In this document: positions 21,790 through 32,885 of the stretch, piece by piece
Numbering within the stretch: the first letter of the stretch is position 1
Layout: every line of letters starts with the position of its first letter
Notes under the pieces: generated by a model
Told to the model about the DNA's origin: nothing
Database searches by the model: none
The model's input: only the letters and a program-made list of their open reading frames with translations
Origin: Membranipora membranacea
Taxonomy: Eukaryota > Bryozoa > Gymnolaemata > Cheilostomatida > Membraniporidae
Assembly: GCA_914767715.1 (NCBI GenBank)
Contig: OU612065.1
Location: 4,712,001-4,776,000 of the forward strand
Length of the DNA: 64,000 nucleotides
Reading direction: 5' to 3'
Program-made: the position numbers and the translations under genes

Positions 21790-24700
21790 CTATGAATCCA
21801 TTTCTGTCTCGTCCATCAATTTATCATCATCATCCATCTGGAAATTGTTCTTCTCCTCAGTCAAAGGAAAGCTGAAAACGAAAAATGCACATCAAACTAA
21901 TTAACTTTGTAAATACATTGTCTAAGAATTTATTAGCATATTCCAACTAAAGCACAGAGGAAATCTAGCCTGGGCAGATTGTCGTGTCGTGACGACAGCC
22001 TGCCCAGGCTAGAGGAAATCAGTATTGGTAAAACATATATTCACTCACTTTGCTCGATGTTCAGTTGACTCAATGCAAACCAAGAGACAGTAGCGTAGCG
22101 TGGTGGTAGACGTGGTGGTGGTGTTGATGATTTATCTGACACTGCGTTTAACCAACTGACTGGTTATTACATTACCTGATCACATTAGATTCTGATTCTG
22201 ATTCTGATAGTGTCTGATAGTGTCTCGGCTACTTTTTTGTGATTTGTATCTGGGGGTATAAGGTGCAGAAGTCCAACTGTCACCATCATCACCACATAGA
22301 TTGAGGGAAGTATCACATCCTCATGAGGCACATCAATAAATTTGTGCTGCAATGGAAATATGCATCAAAGCAGCATCCGAGTGTGTGAAAAATGAGACAA
22401 ACTTAATTTTTAAGTCATTGTACCAATTGAATAGATCAACAATGTTTTAGGTCGACATCAGTGGCACCTTACAACCGGCTGCAAGTTTTAATCATTTGCT
22501 TCGATGAACTTACCAGATCCACCATGTAGGGAGCAGTGATAGTGCCTATCCTTCCAAATATTCCGTTCATTGCTGCTAAAGTACAACGGAGTGTTGTGGG
22601 GTAAACCTCCATCTGCCAGACCAGAATCACATTCCAGGCAGCTGATATGAAAAACTTTCCAAACACACTTAGTACAGTCACTGCCATGGACGCCTCTGTA
22701 AAGCCCAATTCCATTAGACACATGATTTCCATGCCGCAGAGTCATCAGATGGTGGGGGCAAGAGTTTTGGGGGCTCAAACTAATGATTTCCATGCAAATT
22801 CGTTCCACGTTATGTCACTATTATCACGACCCTCCACTGCACACATCATGAAGTTGTTCAAGAAGATATTTCCAGGCAGTTTTGACACTCCAAACGACAG
22901 GGCGTAGTATGTAAACGCACATGACAGACTACAAAAATAATTGTGGCCTGGATAACCAACGCCATGGTAGCATTTTGCCCACTTAGAACAAATATACTCC
23001 CCCACATTTTTTGATGAATGACATAGATTTTATATTTAACTTTACTAAGCATGCTCTATTGTAACATGAGAATAAGCGGTACCACCCACGTGCCAGCTGA
23101 GAAAACAAAAAATCTAATGGTGACCCTCTTGTGTCTCCACATGTCACAACAGCCTTCTGAAGTTTTCTTCTCGCCTTCCATCATCCCCTCTCTTGCTTCT
23201 TCACTCTTCTCGTTTAGTATATTATGATCTTTCATTGTCAATCTTGGAGTAACCATCTTGTTTATCCTTGCCATTTTGTTCATCACATCAAGTGCTTCCT
23301 GCTTCTTACCGTTTACCATCAACCAATGTGGGCTTTCGTCCATGTTTTCGTCTGCAATAGGAGATTATTACAACACCACTTTTTCAGGATAAGATGATTA
23401 TCTGTATATCAAACAAGAAAATCATATTTATGACGAAGCTCTGAAATCGGATAGAGCCGATTATGATTATGGCAACCAGCTACACACAAACAAGCTAACT
23501 GCAAACTGCTCATACCTGGCAAGTCTCCCTTTTTGGTAGGGAGGCTCCCAGTTTTTAGGGTCTTTTTCCACCCCCTCCCTATCTCCCTTTTTCCTCCCTT
23601 TTTTCAGCTTCCTTAACCCAGAAAACTTTTTAAGCTTCTTTTTGCAAGGGAAACTATGTTTTCCTACCTCAGCAGTGCATATACCTATGAAATTGCTTAA
23701 TAACATTACTATTTGTAAGTAAAATCAGGTAAAATGACGCAATTCATAATATGAAAGCTCAAGTTTTGGCTTAGAAATATGACAAACGAGGGCTGAATTA
23801 CGCTGGCCACTCCGGGACTGGGAGTTTGTCCGCGGAGACCTCCTGATTTCTGGGTCTGCCTACTTGTCATGTATATATAGCAGTTTTAAACTGCTATATA
23901 TATAAGTTACCAGATACATGCTAGGCCAAGAGGCAGCGCTGGAATACTGATGATCAGCTGAAGATAACTCCAGTCTCTGATGAGATACGCCCAGAGTGAC
24001 AGAGAGCTCGAACCAATCACCCAGAACATACTGGTGGTGGTAATCGAATGTGATCGTTTGTGAGGTGATGTTACCTCCATTGCTGTAATCAGAAACATCC
24101 CCAGTTACATTTTTATATCCATCAGAATCTATGAATAACCAGGGGGTAGGTGTTACATACGAGTGGATTGTTTTCAAGCGGAGTTGTTTAAATACAAACA
24201 ACGAGTTTTGTGCGAATTATCTGGCATTGTGTTAAACTCCGATGTGTTGGAATAAAGATCATCGCAAAATATGGCATCCACGCAGAGGATGAGCTAGTAA
24301 TGCAAATCAAAAGCCAAATCACTCCAAGCACCACCATTGATTTTTCTGCTGCAAACGGGCATAGAATTCGTCTTATATCAACTGTAATTCCCGGTCTATG
24401 GGACAGTCAGTTACTTTGTAACCTACCGAGTGCAATCGCTGTAGAATCTCCAGCAGAACAAATGCAACCCATAACACACCTGAGCACACTGTACATGATC
24501 AAGTTTGTCGCAAATGCGCTAGCTGTCCCAAACACTGCGATGATCAGGTATGTTGCTATAATCATTGGCTTTCTACCAAACCTATAAAATGCAAAAAATG
24601 AAAACTTTATCTAATAATTTTATATTGACTATATGTTGACCTCAGTGACCAAACTGGTGAGGCCTGAATTTTGGCCTCATAAATATAAAATTTGACAGTT

Positions 24701-25584
24701 TTTGGCTGCAGATTTTAAAAAAATAACAAGATCAGACCAAATCGGGAACATTTATATTTCAGAATTCCTTTTGATATCTCAATCTGATGCAGTCTGGAAT
24801 GTTTCAAGAGAAGTTTAAGTCAATAATTCATCATGAAAAACTGACAGCATGAGATGGGTTGGCTTTCATGTCAGAGTCAGCCAGATGTGGTATCCAAACT
24901 CTGAAACCGTACCAAAAAATTTAAGATTCCATAACTGAAATCATTAATAATTTGATTTTATTATCATTACCTATCACTAATTTGAGAACCACAATTATAG
25001 CTCCTGCTCCTTGGCTGGCCATCCATGCCATGTTCACCAACGTAACAGGAAAAGTCTTCTCACAAACCAGGTCAAACTGTATAACACAGAGAATAGTATC
25101 ATGTGTGGCACTGTAAGAAAGTTGGCTACTGACCGTAACAAAAATTTGAGAGAATTCTTTTGGTTTGAATACTCCGATTTATTTCGCAGAACTCTGGCCC
25201 ATATTTACCATATTTCAACATCGTTATTAGCGGAGAGTTATGCAAAATAACAAGCTGTTTAGTTGGCACCTGTGACCTGTCAAACCATCAAATACGTTGA
25301 AAAGTTTGTGAAACTGCTGTTAACATGTAGTTTTCTAACGCCACTGACCATGATAAGTTGCTTGACATGGTGATTCTGAAGCTGGACCTAATCCTACTTC
25401 CAAACTTTCCCTCACCTCAGTAACTATTGTAGATGTGAATGTACTGTTATCATATAGATACTCTCCACACACCCCATTGGTTGTGACCCCATCTGTAACG
25501 TTCTGTGAGGTGACGATATCGCAAGCTGTTAGCTCTGAGGAAATAGCGTGGCTTGTATTAATCATTCCTGACTCATCAACACAT
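21790..25584 (-). pseudogene. SLC22-type transporter, copy B, decayed duplicate of copy A
   Basis: Homologues of copy A exons 2-10 are at 25584-25416, 25076-24971, 24581-24427, 24082-23911, 23351-23083, 22928-about 22829, 22695-22514, 22346-22176 and 21871-21790. Lesions: no counterpart of exon 1 (start and span 1) in the 0.7 kb before the duplicated 5' exon; exon 3 has a 2-base insertion (106 instead of 104); exon 6 is 269 instead of 258 bases and is out of frame at its acceptor; exon 7 ends after CAVEG, losing about 120 bases and spans 7-8; exon 9 is 22 bases longer through an AGAATC expansion that leads to TAA. Exons 2, 4, 5, 8 and 10 keep length and frame. Introns also align with copy A. 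Confidence 0.9.
21966..22011. mobile_element. TAGCCT-family mini-MITE, 46 bp, with 9-bp target duplication
   Basis: The arms TAGCCTGGGCAG and CTGCCCAGGCTA are perfect inverse copies, with a second inner stem (TGTCGT/ACGACA). GAGGAAATC is repeated exactly at 21,957-21,965 and 22,012-22,020. It lies in the last intron of SLC22-B. Confidence 0.85.
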
Positions 25585-26104
25585 CTACATGAGATATAGA
25601 AGTATATATCAATGTTTAACTTATTTGAACTATATCACAGCAAGGATTTCTTGAAATCCTTGATCACAGTCACAGAGACATGAATAAAAATGTCAACTTA
25701 TGTTGAAATTTTGTCTGTCATATTTTTTTGGATGGATGGATTAAAAGTAATAAATACAAGTGAATTCACAGAAAATGTCTCGTCTTGGTGTCTATTTGTC
25801 TAGGTGTCTAGGTATGTCTTTTTGATGTCACACTGATATAAAACGGTTGATTGGATGCGGTTGGCAGCATCAGCCATAATATTAAGTGGTCAAAACCATG
25901 CCGAGATTATTGAGAAAGTATATATGATGAAAGCTGGGAGAATCAGATGTTTGATACTGATACACCTACTTTGTAATTATTAACATGATGCATACAACAA
26001 AATTAATGAGAACATACAGCTAGGTATAAATTTGTACATATATCCATGGACGTATTTACACATGTCGCATACACATGTAGAAACGATTACTGCACTATAT
26101 TATG

Positions 26105-26165
26105 AGTCACCCTCGCCGGGGGCCGTCGGGCGAGGGGCAAAAGTCTGGGGGCTCAGACTTCCCAA
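26105..26165. repeat. Two adjacent GC-rich hairpins upstream of SLC22-B
   Basis: CCCTCGCC pairs with GGCGAGGG, and AAGTCTG pairs with CAGACTT shortly after, in otherwise AT-rich DNA. They sit where copy B should carry its missing first exon. No function is assigned. Confidence 0.4.
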
Positions 26166-26311
26166 GCCATGTCAGTTTGTAAGGGTAAAGGGCAAATAAC
26201 TCCTCATCACCTTTATAACGTGTTATCGCAAACTCCCTGCTGCGCAGTTCTGTCATAAATAGCATAAACAAATGTTAAGTTATGGATGATACTGTGAAAA
26301 GTCTTACTTAC

Positions 26312-26600
26312 TCAGTTTTGTGTGCCCTGTGTCTCACAAGTCACAAGTACTTGATACTGTAATCTTATACCAGTGTGAACGGGTTGTTGCCTAGTGTGAC
26401 ATGGGGTTCATCTCTGAGCCTATGAGCAAAGCAAAGTAAGTTGCTGACCTATTCTGTATGTCAAGTGTGTATTTTATTCAGACATAAAATGCATAACAAA
26501 TGCTGTCAGATTAATCTTCACTGAGTTACGCTGGTTCCTTTCAATTTATTCTCATCAAATTTGCAAGAAGAAAGGTTTGTCTGTGTAAAATTAAATCTCT
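26312..26600 (-). other. Duplicated 5' exon and upstream block of SLC22-B
   Basis: ACTGA followed by GTAAGTAAGAC matches the non-coding exon and donor of copy A at 17,775, and 26,510-26,570 matches the upstream block at about 18 kb. A promoter may thus survive on a dead gene. Confidence 0.4.
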
Positions 26601-27549
26601 TTAGTACTCTAAATTTGAAAATTGAGATGTTACATAATTATTTTTACGATACATGCCAGATTGCCAAATTGATAAGATGCCATTAATTTCATCTGGATGC
26701 CAAAAGGAATTATCACATCTCTTATCATCTCTTATTTCCGAGCCAAAAAATAGACCATTACTGAGATATTTGGCTGCTAGTAACTTTATGTAACCCACAT
26801 TTCGTACTAGATTTTAACATTTCAGCACAGACTCTAAAGATTATGTGAGCAATACGCTTTGAAGACAAACACAGAAATCTTGCTCAAACAAAATCGTATC
26901 CTGTTGCGAATTTTTCAACGGTTTTTAGGATTTTGCATTACAGCTAATTTTTGATAAAATGATTCCTGGCCATCACTTTTTTGTTAAATGGGAAGAACAG
27001 CAATCAGGAGAAACTGGGTACCCACACCCGGCTATCATAGGTCAGGGCGGATTGGGCCATGTACTAAGGATTTAATCAGAACAAGTTTGTTCATCTGGAG
27101 AGAAAGTTTCGTACCAAGGCTCCTCCATTCCTGATTTTAGCAATAATATCACCCATCAGAAGGAACATCTTCGTTCTGAGACTTAACTTAGAGAGATAAC
27201 TTCTGTAACTTAGTCAATGCAATAATTGAGATAATCATCTATATAACTCACTTTATTTCTTTGTATTTTTGTCCTGCGTATTATTAAAAATATATTACAT
27301 GGAATGGTTAATGTTTTCAAACGAAAGTCAGTAGAAATAAGTTCCTTATATATAAATGAGCAAAATCAATACTGATAGTAGCAAACCAACCTTATATTAT
27401 ATTATATTATTATAAGAAAAGAAGATAGGTCTGCCTAAATACACACCCATGCTAGTACTCATACTATTACAGATTCAACCTGATCTAACTTTTCAGTTTT
27501 CACAAGATTTCGATTATTTATATATGGGAATGTATGAGAATATAGGCGA

Positions 27550-30500
27550 TCATATCGCCGAGTTAAATTTTTCTTCTTCTAGCAGGTCACTTCTCTCAGC
27601 TTGATTCATGGTCACATCATTAGACGATGGAGATCTTTTCTCATGCCTCTTACCATCCTCATATGGAAATCTATAACATGAACAAATGATATGCTGACTG
27701 AAAGCATTTTTTTCAGAAATTCTTTTTCATCTTTGTTTTATCCATTGATTTGAATTGTTTAAATTCCAAATGTTACTGTTGTTTGAAAGAATAATATTAC
27801 TATGGATGTGATTTAGTGGGCCATTGATAACATATATGTATGATCAAGTGTCTATATATTGATTCTGCACAAACATATTTTTTTAACATACTCGGCCAAA
27901 TTGGCATCTTTGATGAATTCGGGAAGTCTGCGTAGATTAGTTTCTGGAGGTATCATGTGAAGAAATCCACCAATCACCATTAGCACAACAAATATTATCG
28001 GTACAATCAGCTCCTCCTTTGGTACTTCTATTAGCTTGTGCTGTCAAATAGGTAAGATCATAATGAGCCTAAATACTCCATGTAATATTATAACTGCGTG
28101 TCAATGTAAGGGTATATCACAAGGTATATATATATACATATTTTACTCTGTAATAAGACATACTCACTGATATGAAATTGATGAGGCATGAATACCTGAT
28201 ATATCAGTGGATTTACATGATAGCAAAATCAACGAAAGTAAATTGTGTAACCTGAAAACCAGGATAGAATGACACCAAAGAATCCTTACTGGTAATCATC
28301 CCTGAAGCTCTTATATCTATAGAAGTATTTAAGATATATTATTAATGAATGAATGAACACCAACTCACCAAATCAAGAAACACTGGAGCAACGACACTGC
28401 CGATTCTACCAGCGAGCGCGATCATAGCAGATAGCATACACCTATAAGTGGTGGGGAATATCTCACCACTCCATACGATAATCATCTGCCATGCTGCCAC
28501 TATAAACATCTTACCTACCATACTCATGATGGTGCTCGCAAATGGTGCATCTGCAATGAACGGGATTTTCTTGTTAAATTGATTCAAAATTGTCAGCAGC
28601 ATTCCACAGTTTTTCACAAGAAGACAAAATTCGAAGATGGTAAATCCCTTACAGTAAAGTAGATGACGCTGACCTGGTTTATAAACAGTTATCATAACCG
28701 AGATAAGGAGTGCACCTCCAGCAAAGTAAAAGGACGCAACAGTCGGCCATTTCCTGCCCCACCAGGCTATACAGAAACATCCAGCATACCCAATAGCCTC
28801 CGCCCCGGCAGAGATAAGGTTGTTCAGATATATGTCTCCTGGAAGCGAACTTATCCCAAACGACAGCGCAAAGTAACACATGGAGCATGCAATCCTGAGG
28901 GAAGAGAAATCTGTGTTCAATCAGAAATGTAAAACGGCATGTGGAACATTGTGTTACACGGTAGAAAAAGAAGTCATATACAGCCCAGAAAGAATATAGC
29001 CATGTAAAATTTAATCTAAATCCAATTAAATAATTGGAGTTGATAGCTCAGAGAAAAGCATGGGGATATCCATGAAACTTCCATATTAGGATACTTTTTC
29101 AATCTCTCACCATGCATAAGAGAAGACACAGAACCTCGCCATAACTCTTTTAGCCTTTAAAAGTTGTATAAAGCTCTCAGCTGGCTTTTTCTCTGACTCA
29201 TCATCAAGTTTACTTGTTGATGTTGAGAAATCTGCTATGTCAAAGCTGAGGCCAGGAGTTGCCTGTCCGTTGAATTTAGCCATTCTCTGAAGCACATCAA
29301 GGGCTTCCTGATGCCTTCCCTTTGATACAAGCCAATGGGGGCTCTCTTCTAGTGTCCTGAAAGTCAGAAGAAGCGGTACTTCACGTAGATCTAGATCTAG
29401 GAACAAATAATGTGGAACCTATGGCTGGTTTCTCCCCGTTTTAGTAGTGAAAAATGCTGGCTAAAATGTCTTAGGCCCAAAGTTATTCCGATTCTATTCA
29501 AACATAATAGTTTATTTCCATCTGGTGACGCATAATACAGATATGTTACACTGCTCACCATATAAAAATTATCCCTACAGCTACCCCTGGGGCGTGCAGA
29601 GCTAGTTGCAGGTGCCACCAGGTGCGAACAAAATAGGCGAACAGTGATATGGAGGAGATTCCAAATATCCAAAAGAATTCTAAAGCATTCAACAGATGCG
29701 GCCTGCTCTTCGCTGCCACTGTCTCAAGCACTGAAAAGGAAAAAATGCCGAGATCAACATAACAAATTGTTGCAACAACTTATGTCATTAGATGCCTTTT
29801 TTTCTTTATTGTCGGAATCAACAGTTCTTAACAGTTTCACTGAAAGCTAGCATTTTAGATGGATGTGATCATGTTGTAGGCACTCACTAAGAGAGAAGGC
29901 TGGATTGAATGCACCAAAGAAGAACATTCCAGACAGAGTTCTCATTATAGTGTACATCTCGATATTCACTGAGAAAGCCTGTATAGCCCCAAAGGTACTA
30001 CCCATAATCAGCGCTACTATAATCACTATTCTCCTTCCGTACCTGTGAGCATAAGTAAAAGCATTTAAACAAAAGGAAATCAGTGGCTGAAAAACTTACG
30101 TTTTCGCTGTCTTACCAGTGACTAAAATTAAAACATATATTATTACTGGTAAAATTAAATTATTTGCAGTAATGCTATGAATATACATATGCAGCAGGAT
30201 TTTATTTCACTATCGAAATTATTACAATTTCACTTTGGTGTTTGGGTCAATGAAACCTATTGACTAATTTTTCAGTTGAGTGTTGAGTATATAAAGTGTA
30301 GTTCAAAGATTATCTTACTTGTCACCGAGGTAAGAGCCAACAACTGTACCTACTCCGACAATAGCCATGTAAATCATTTCTGTTATCATCGTCAAATACT
30401 CACGGTCACATATCACTGAGAACTGCAGGACAGAAATTGAAATTTTATAATGCAGTCTACCACACATGTGGTAGTTAGCACCAAATCGTCACATCATCAC

Positions 30501-31317
30501 ATGCATAGAAATATACATAAACCTTCTATCAGGGGGGGCTCGAACAGTTGGGTTTAACACATAAAGCCAGGTAACTGAAATAAATGATGATGGGTGTGGT
30601 GTGGAAAAGAGTTGTCTTTTTTATTCATCAGCTCAAGCTTACCAGTTGCTACCAGTTTTTCAAGCCAATATTCGAAGTCATGCAAATATGAGTGTAATGT
30701 ACAGAGAATAAATATCTTTTATATTACTATTTGAAATGACTCACTGATTCTGTTACAGTCAGTTGAAATACAGTTTTCTCAAATTCAAATTTGGTGCATT
30801 GGCGAGTAATGGTAACATTTTCCCCTGACACAGCAGAGATCTCACACTTGTTATCAAAGACAACAGCTCCGGTAGAACTGTTCACCTCCACTACCCCAGC
30901 TGAAGACATATTCATTCCTTCTGCTATGTCATCTACACATCTGGAGAAAGAAAGTCCTGATTCCTTAATCACTAACTAGAATGGCAGAATACAATCTATT
31001 TAGTATATGGAAAATTTATTTTTGGGATTTTTAAAGCTGTCTTACACCAATATATTTGACTGAGACAACAATACGACTCTCTTTCCATGATATAAGCAAA
31101 AATAAGATCGAAAAATTTTCGGGATAGATAAGAATGTCCAAAAAATCCGCAGCCTAAATTACCTGAATGGTGGAGTAGCGTGCGTGAATACCATCATGAA
31201 CATACTCCATCCAAATACGACGATCATAAACCCTGTCTCGAACATTAACAGCCACTGAAATCGACCAATTCTTCCGACCACTTCCAGGTGTTCGTTAATA
31301 TCGAAAGTGGTGGCCAT
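27550..31317 (-). CDS. SLC22-type organic ion transporter, copy C (10 coding exons, 566 aa)
   Basis: Exons from 5' to 3': 31317-31163, 30940-30745, 30422-30319, 30042-29888, 29730-29559, 29356-29111, 28894-28674, 28550-28369, 28040-27892 and 27670-27550. Seven exons have exactly the length of copy A (104, 155, 172, 221, 182 and 149 bases and the same phases); differences fall in exons 1, 2, 6 and 10. Start MATTFDINEHLEVVGRIGRF leads into span 1. Exon 2 gives a longer, Cys-containing ectodomain with NSS and NVT sites. Later marks are FSVICDREY, GDKYGRR (MFS motif with Lys for Arg), EESPHWL, GEIFPTTYR and VPPETN-like IPPETNLRRLP. The tail ends ERSDLLEEEKFNSAI. The protein is clearly the same family but distant from A and B, so it is an older paralogue. 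Exon 7 has a weak GTCAGC donor. The substrate is unknown. Confidence 0.92.
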
Positions 31318-32540
31318 TATGACCCAAATATGCTGACCAATCTGCTCAAAATTCACTGCAGAAGCGTTAAAAGTTTGCAGGCGTCAAGCTACAGCTTGAA
31401 CCAGTATGATGTATGACGTATGCTGCAGCAGTAATACTGTTGACTTTGTAAAGCCTTTGTACTACTCAAAGAAGTTTTTGATAAACGACTGCAAATAAAA
31501 GGATCACATCACGAGTGTAGAGCCGCTCTTGAATACATGAATGAATGTCGAAATGTGGAACTCGATTATTATGTCAAGTAAATAATGGGCCAAGAAAGGC
31601 AGTGATAGTTCACATTTCAAGGTTCATTTGCGCTGTTACTATTTGAAATACCTTTCTTGAGCAATATGCTCACTACTCAGTAGGTCTTTCATTGGGAGAG
31701 GAAAATTCCAAATTCTAACATGACAGAGCAGACAGTTTTTCATTATCACTTAAAGTTGATGGGCACAATCTTGTTCGTGTAAATGAACTTGTCGTACCAT
31801 TGCTACATGACTTGAATATGGCAATGTGACATTATTTTTTTCCGGAATAGAATTAGTGAGATGTTTGTGCTGAGGCATTCTAGCTAAAAATATTGCTTGC
31901 CACTGCTGGAATATAGCAGTAAGGAGTAAAATCCTTGATAGCGTAGCAGTCTACCTTGGTCCAACTTTTACACAAAAGTCAAATGATCGAAGTCAGTACA
32001 AATACAACAACAACATTGCTTGCAGCTTGACACTTAGAATAAAAAGTACTGGGCGATATTTGAGTATGTTATGCGTGTCCAATGTCCATCCCTTATTCTA
32101 GAATTTTGCTCGAATTAATCCAGACTGCATCAGTCAGAGATATATTTATTTGTTTAAAGAGGTTTTCTAGAAAGTTTTCAGATAACAGAGTAGTTAAAAA
32201 GTAACTTGTTGACCTCTACACACAGTTAAATACCCAAAAAAAGGGGTTATACATAAATAAATGACGATGTTCTAGAAATGGGAAAGTAAGTTATATATGG
32301 CTTTATAGAAATAGAAAATGAAATATATATATAAAATTATTGTTCTTGTGACGATTATTATCAAGAGTATTAGTTAAAAGATAGTAGGCTGTCAGCCGTT
32401 TTGCATTTAAGTCTGAAATTGTGCAGCAGATTTAAGCAGATATACATACATACAGTTAGAGATATGCGTACAATTGTATATCGTATCATGTGATTGTGAT
32501 GGTTTGTGTTTTATAGCTGTGTATGTTTACAGCCATGTCC
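31318..32540. other. Intergenic region between divergent SLC22-C and TMEM145
   Basis: No gene was recognised. It contains the upstream region of SLC22-C and, at its right end, a 9-bp minisatellite close to the TMEM145 start. Confidence 0.5.
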
Positions 32541-32542
32541 AA

Positions 32543-32705
32543 TCCAATACATCCAATACATCCAATCAGGGAGAATGGTGATCCAATACATCCAATACAT
32601 CCAATACATCCAATACATCCAATACATCCAATACACCCAATACATCCAATACATCCAATACATCCAATACACCCAATACATCCAATACATCCAATACATC
32701 CAATA
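32543..32705. repeat. Minisatellite, 9-bp unit CCAATACAT, about 18 copies
   Basis: The array is interrupted once near 32,567-32,582 by CAGGGAGAATGGTGAT. After that, every fourth unit carries ACACCC in place of ACATCC, giving a 36-bp higher-order period at least twice. Because 9 is a multiple of 3, several frames stay open through it; these are not genes. It ends about 180 bases before the TMEM145 ATG. Confidence 0.95.
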
Positions 32706-32885
32706 CAAACAATACAAACAATCATACATCGTTTGTGTGTTAATAATTCACAATTTATGCTAGCACAAACCTTTGAGAAAACTATTGAGGTCATAAGTCT
32801 TTATCTTCATTGGCTGAGTGGTTCTCAGACCTATATTGCTAGGTAACACGATCACGTGATGTAAATATTGGGTCAGATTTCAAAT

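Noticed and set aside
32486-32846. Long open frames (Ile-Gln-Tyr, His-Pro-Ile and Cys-Ile-Gly repeats) across the minisatellite
   Set aside because: They exist in several frames on both strands only because the repeat unit is 9 bases long; no splice or start context.
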